Origin: JAFLCA01 sp041907145
GTDB lineage: Bacteria > Bdellovibrionota_C > UBA2361 > JAFLCA01
Length of the DNA: 64,000 bases
NCBI GenBank assembly: GCA_041907145.1
Contig: JAYRHW010000158.1
Span: 1-64,000, forward strand
Reading direction: 5' to 3'
The position numbers were made by a program, and so were the translations under genes. This document shows positions 61,249 to 64,000 of this stretch, piece by piece; positions within the stretch are counted from its first letter, which is position 1, and every line of letters starts with the position of its first letter. Below the pieces are notes generated by a model. The model was given only the letters and a program-made list of their open reading frames with translations. It did not search any database and was not told the origin of the DNA.

Positions 61249-63013
61249 AGACTTTGGATTCGTAATCCCTCCAGGCCTGGGAAAATAGCCCCTGGCGCTC
61301 GATGAGCTCAGCGAATGTTCCAACTTCTTCGACTTTTCCGCGCCGGACAAACACGATGGTATCGAATAGCGGCACTAACGCGAGACGGTGACAGGCTGTA
61401 ATAATGGTGCGGTCGGTAAAGTGATGCAGCAGGCCGTAAAAAATCTGCTTCTCGGTCATCGGATCAAGACTAGAGGTGGGTTCGTCAAGTAGCAGCAAGG
61501 ATCTCCCCTTCGCTCGCAGCAGGCCGCGAGCGAGCGCTACGCGTTGTTTCTCCCCAACTGACAGGTTCATTCCACTTTCTGCTAGATAGGAATCCCATCC
61601 CTGGGGGAGTTTTGCCAGCACACCATCTATCTTGCACAGTGAGACGAAGAAGCTCATTTCCTGCTGGCTGAAGGTCTCGCCCATCGTCAGATTATAGCGG
61701 GCTGTTTCCGAAAAAATCTCCGGCTCCTGGGGAACTATTAAAACCGAGGAGGTTATCTCCTCGAGCGCAAGCCGATCCTTACCATCGACTATCAAATCGC
61801 AGCGCTCCGGAATCAGCAGGCCGCCCATTATCTTCAGAAGGGTAGATTTCCCTCCACCGCTCGGACCAACCAGCGCAATCTTGGCTCCGTGCTTGATTTC
61901 CAGGTTGAATGCCTCGATTCCTTCAGCCCCAGCACGAGAATATGTGAAGTTCAAATTTCTTATTTCCAGCGTCTTCCAATTTCCGGCCAGCCTTCCGCTC
62001 GGAGGAGTCGGGGTAAGCGAAGCCGATTCCCTGAAGATACTCGTGGCATCCTCATAGGCAGTCGCGGACTCCAGCATGCCGCTGTAATAGGCAGTAAAGG
62101 ATCCAATAGCCTGAAAAATGCGATCCAAATAGTTCAGAAGCACGTACACCTGAGCGATATCGAAGGCCCCTTGAAGTTCGCGGTGATGAGAGAAGTATAT
62201 GAGGAGTGAAGTGCCGATGACGAACGTGTAGCCAACGCCGACCGAGCCCCATTTCAGCTCGCTAAATCCAATGATGCGGCGATTGAGCTTGCGCCCGTCG
62301 TCACGCTGCCGCTTGAGATAGTCGATCGAGTTTGCTTCGAGGTTAAGGGATTTTACCGTTATGATGTTATACAGGTAATCGACGCAAATTCGATTGAGAC
62401 GATCGATGAACGAGTTGTTTGCGCGAATGCTCTGCACCAAGCGTCGATTAAAGAGAACCATGAATAGGATAGTGACCACTCCCATGCTGGCCACATTTAT
62501 CGCGACCCAAAAATCTAAGGCAAAGATGGCGATACTGGCGAAAACCAGCTTCACCATGCCCTCGATTATTTGCCAAACATAGGTGCCGATAGTGGTGTCG
62601 ATGGCTCCTGCTGAGCGATGAAGCCGGCTTAGATTCTCGCCGCTGTGGTGGTCTACATGCCAACTTAGGGGGAACCTAAGCAAGGTCGAGAAGACCTTCT
62701 CCAGCGTCTCCATGCGTCCTTCGTAGGAGACAGTTTGTTGAAAGTAGCGGCCGAGATGGTGACAGGCATTATAGAGTAATCTGAGGCCGATGTACGCACC
62801 CAGCCCTAAGTAGGCACCGGAAAACGCATCTTCGGTAAAACCCTGCTTAACAAAAACACCGAGGGTGTACCCGATTGCCCAAGGCGAAAGCAAATCAATC
62901 GTATAGCCAAAAACAAACAGAGAGGCGAACAGGAAGAATCGTCCTCGAACTCCCTCCGTGGCATCCCAAGCTCCCCGGATTAGGCCTCGTATTGAATTTG
63001 GACTCGATGTCAT
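61226..63013 (-). CDS. ABC exporter, fused membrane and ATPase domains (MsbA-like)
   Basis: A 595-residue type IV exporter half-molecule. Six membrane helices lie in residues 1-320, with the membrane domain of lipid or drug exporters. The ATPase domain has GPSGGGKSTLLKIMGG, LSVGEKQRVALARGLL and SLLLLDEPTSSLDP. Cargo cannot be told: MsbA-type lipid A flippases, peptide and drug exporters all share this design. Its 3' end overlaps the convergent repeat-protein gene by 23 bases. Confidence 0.92.
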   Translation of the reverse strand: MTSSPNSIRGLIRGAWDATEGVRGRFFLFASLFVFGYTIDLLSPWAIGYTLGVFVKQGFTEDAFSGAYLGLGAYIGLRLLYNACHHLGRYFQQTVSYEGRMETLEKVFSTLLRFPLSWHVDHHSGENLSRLHRSAGAIDTTIGTYVWQIIEGMVKLVFASIAIFALDFWVAINVASMGVVTILFMVLFNRRLVQSIRANNSFIDRLNRICVDYLYNIITVKSLNLEANSIDYLKRQRDDGRKLNRRIIGFSELKWGSVGVGYTFVIGTSLLIYFSHHRELQGAFDIAQVYVLLNYLDRIFQAIGSFTAYYSGMLESATAYEDATSIFRESASLTPTPPSGRLAGNWKTLEIRNLNFTYSRAGAEGIEAFNLEIKHGAKIALVGPSGGGKSTLLKIMGGLLIPERCDLIVDGKDRLALEEITSSVLIVPQEPEIFSETARYNLTMGETFSQQEMSFFVSLCKIDGVLAKLPQGWDSYLAESGMNLSVGEKQRVALARGLLRAKGRSLLLLDEPTSSLDPMTEKQIFYGLLHHFTDRTIITACHRLALVPLFDTIVFVRRGKVEEVGTFAELIERQGLFSQAWRDYESKVFKGSEAA

Positions 63014-63165
63014 AACTGTCCGGCACTATAGCCTGTCAGGAATGAGCCGTCATCCGGGCTGAAGGAGCGGCCTTAGAGCGAACAGGACTTCGCCTAGCCA
63101 CCCTGGCGCAATCCTCCCAATCTGCGATGGTAATATCGGGAGCTCGCCGACAGTGACTCTAGAAT

Positions 63166-63507
63166 CTATTTCTTTGCCTTCGAGGTGCAGCGCGCGGCAT
63201 CGAGCTCTTCGTCGCTTAGGCCAAGAGTTTCCTCTTCGTTGACCTTCACAAACTCCTGGTACTGTTCAGGAACACCAGAGTCCTCATAAATAGCTTCCAC
63301 CGGACATTCAGTTTCACAGGCCCCGCAGTTAATGCATTCATCAGGATGAATCATCAGCATCCCTTCCTCGCCGTCCGGGGAAAGCCCCACGGCGTACTTG
63401 TCGTTATATTTCTTCTTTTTGATGTTGTAGAAACAATCGACCGGGCAAACCTCGACGCAGGAACGATCCTTGGTTCCGATACAGGGCTTGGTAACTACGT
63501 ATGCCAT
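63166..63507 (-). CDS. Seven-iron-type ferredoxin
   Basis: A 113-residue ferredoxin of the FdxA class, starting MAYVVTKPCIGTKDRSCVEV. The first cluster is bound by CIGTKDRSC...CP and the second by the typical 4Fe pattern CINCGACETECP. A loop of about 20 residues between the two clusters holds a charged KKKKYNDKY, and the C-terminal extension of about 30 residues is acidic. It transfers electrons at low potential. AGGAG is eleven bases before the ATG. Stand-alone; no partner oxidoreductase in the window. Confidence 0.92.
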   Translation of the reverse strand: MAYVVTKPCIGTKDRSCVEVCPVDCFYNIKKKKYNDKYAVGLSPDGEEGMLMIHPDECINCGACETECPVEAIYEDSGVPEQYQEFVKVNEEETLGLSDEELDAARCTSKAKK

Positions 63508-63637
63508 GAGATAGGGGCTCCTCGATAACGGTAGAACTCTTGAGCTCTACGATTTTCTGAGGTTTCTTGAACGATTGCAATACGCTGAAGGCCTATTTGG
63601 GCGGCGGGTTTAGCGGATTTTTGCCGAGTATCTAGAT

Positions 63638-63675
63638 AAAAAAAGGGACGGTTCAATTTTACTTGAACCGCCCCC
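63638..63675 (-). terminator. Intrinsic terminator on minus strand
   Basis: On the minus strand GGGGGCGGTTCAA, loop, TTGAACCGTCCC, then T7 (63644-63638): eight perfect base pairs (63649-63656 with 63663-63670) plus three G-C after one mismatch. No gene lies upstream of it on the minus strand before the tRNA, so it ends a transcript with no evident ORF. Confidence 0.7.
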
Positions 63676-63808
63676 TACTCGCAGAAAGGATGGTGTCATG
63701 CCTAGTACCTAAGGTATCGGCCTTCTGGAAACTTCTTTAATATTTCAGCGCTAATTTTCGATGTGTTTTTTAGCTAATATTTTCAACGAGTTATCATAAT
63801 TGATGTGA
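63640..63808 (-). ncRNA. Possible small RNA (promoter and terminator without ORF)
   Basis: Minus strand: TATAAT at 63819-63814, then about 165 bases, then an intrinsic terminator. The longest ORF inside has about 29 codons and no ribosome-binding site. The -35 region is poor. No known RNA family is recognised, so this is only a candidate transcript. Confidence 0.25.
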
Positions 63809-63865
63809 AGCTGATTATAGCGCGTATCACTGAAATTCCAGCGTAGAACACCCTCTGTGCAGAGA

Positions 63866-63894
63866 ATGACAAGTTGAAGAATAGTCTGTATAAA
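63866..63894 (+). promoter_or_regulatory. tRNA-Cys promoter
   Basis: ATGACA (63866-63871, five of six -35 bases), a spacer of 17, then TATAAA (63889-63894, five of six -10 bases). Transcription would begin near 63901, about ten bases before the tRNA. Confidence 0.65.
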
Positions 63895-63911
63895 ATTGGT
63901 TCCCTTCGGGT

Positions 63912-63987
63912 GGCCCGATAGCCAAGTTGGCTAAGGCAACGGTTTGCAAAACCGTCATCGCCGGTTCGAATCCGGCTCGGGCCTCCA
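63912..63987 (+). tRNA. tRNA-Cys(GCA)
   Basis: Complete cloverleaf of 76 bases: acceptor GGCCCGA pairs with TCGGGCC (63977-63983), discriminator T and encoded CCA at 63985-63987. The anticodon stem is ACGGT/ACCGT around the loop TTGCAAA, giving anticodon GCA at 63946-63948. The T-loop GGTTCGAATCC is standard. A clear promoter lies upstream. Confidence 0.96.
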
Positions 63988-64000
63988 GTTTCTCCTCTAA

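Larger units (their letters stand above)
63508..63911. other. Non-coding region before tRNA-Cys
   Basis: About 400 bp without a supported ORF. It holds a minus-strand terminator at 63638-63675, a perfect minus-strand -10 hexamer at 63814-63819, and the tRNA promoter at 63866-63894; the strip between is A/T-rich. Confidence 0.6.

Noticed and set aside
1..64000. CRISPR arrays, prophage, rRNA operons
   Set aside because: No regularly spaced repeats, phage structural genes or rRNA sequence were seen.

Overview
The window is bacterial chromosome from a diderm organism: it carries lipoproteins with lipoboxes, lspA, an OmpA-type lipoprotein, an MltD-type lytic transglycosylase, a PBP4-type peptidase and a very large cyclic-glucan synthase. 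Housekeeping genes (prfC, purC, def, fmt, rpe, plsY, clpX, tlyA, trmJ, a release-factor-like rescue protein, tRNA-Cys) look proteobacterial in a broad sense. A histone-fold gene, abundant TPR/WD40/HEAT scaffolds and clusters of orphan exported proteins fit a Bdellovibrionota- or deltaproteobacteria-like lineage, but I cannot name the organism from sequence alone. Coding density is high, in many short operons with frequent strand switches.

Layout. 1-0.6 kb: the 5' end of an aspartate/aromatic aminotransferase gene that runs off the left edge, then a 76-residue bacterial histone. 0.8-12.9 kb: an orphan gene, two TPR proteins, prfC with a DTW-domain tRNA-modification gene, orphan exported or membrane proteins, a lone receiver domain and a PAP2/vanadium-haloperoxidase-type protein. 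13.1-16.6 kb: two internally deleted IS5-like elements in inverted orientation bracketing one exported beta-propeller-like gene. 16.7-25.5 kb: a 2933-residue cyclic beta-1,2-glucan synthase. 25.6-34.9 kb: trmJ, an acyl-CoA synthetase, rlmC, a glycosidase, TetR and GNAT proteins, a second DTW gene coupled to a GGQ-motif release-factor-like gene, tag, and a CHMI-type isomerase. 35-41 kb: a DEAD-box helicase, a lipoprotein, and a minus-strand purC cluster. 41.2-43.9 kb: the def-fmt-rpe-plsY operon. 44-47.6 kb: small exported proteins and clpX. 47.8-52.6 kb: a minus-strand envelope cluster of a WD40 lipoprotein, lspA, three glycine-zipper lipoproteins and tlyA. 52.6-54 kb: a helicase relative that keeps only RecA domain 2 plus a DbpA-like RNA-binding domain. 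54-63.5 kb: mltD and dacB homologues, an ABC_membrane_2-type transporter fused by operon to an exported repeat protein, an MsbA-like exporter and a 7Fe-type ferredoxin. 63.6-64 kb: a possible untranslated transcript on the minus strand and tRNA-Cys.

Functional themes. Several genes act on ribosomes and RNA: RF3, a GGQ rescue factor, two DTW proteins, TrmJ, RlmC, TlyA, and two helicase-family proteins. Others serve the envelope: LspA next to its likely lipoprotein substrates, MltD with DacB, cyclic glucan and two ABC exporters. The points most worth following are the histone, the ATPase-less half-helicase, the reciprocal deletions in the paired IS relics, and tlyA, which has no ordinary start codon for its S4 domain and lies in frame behind the stop of the OmpA-like gene.
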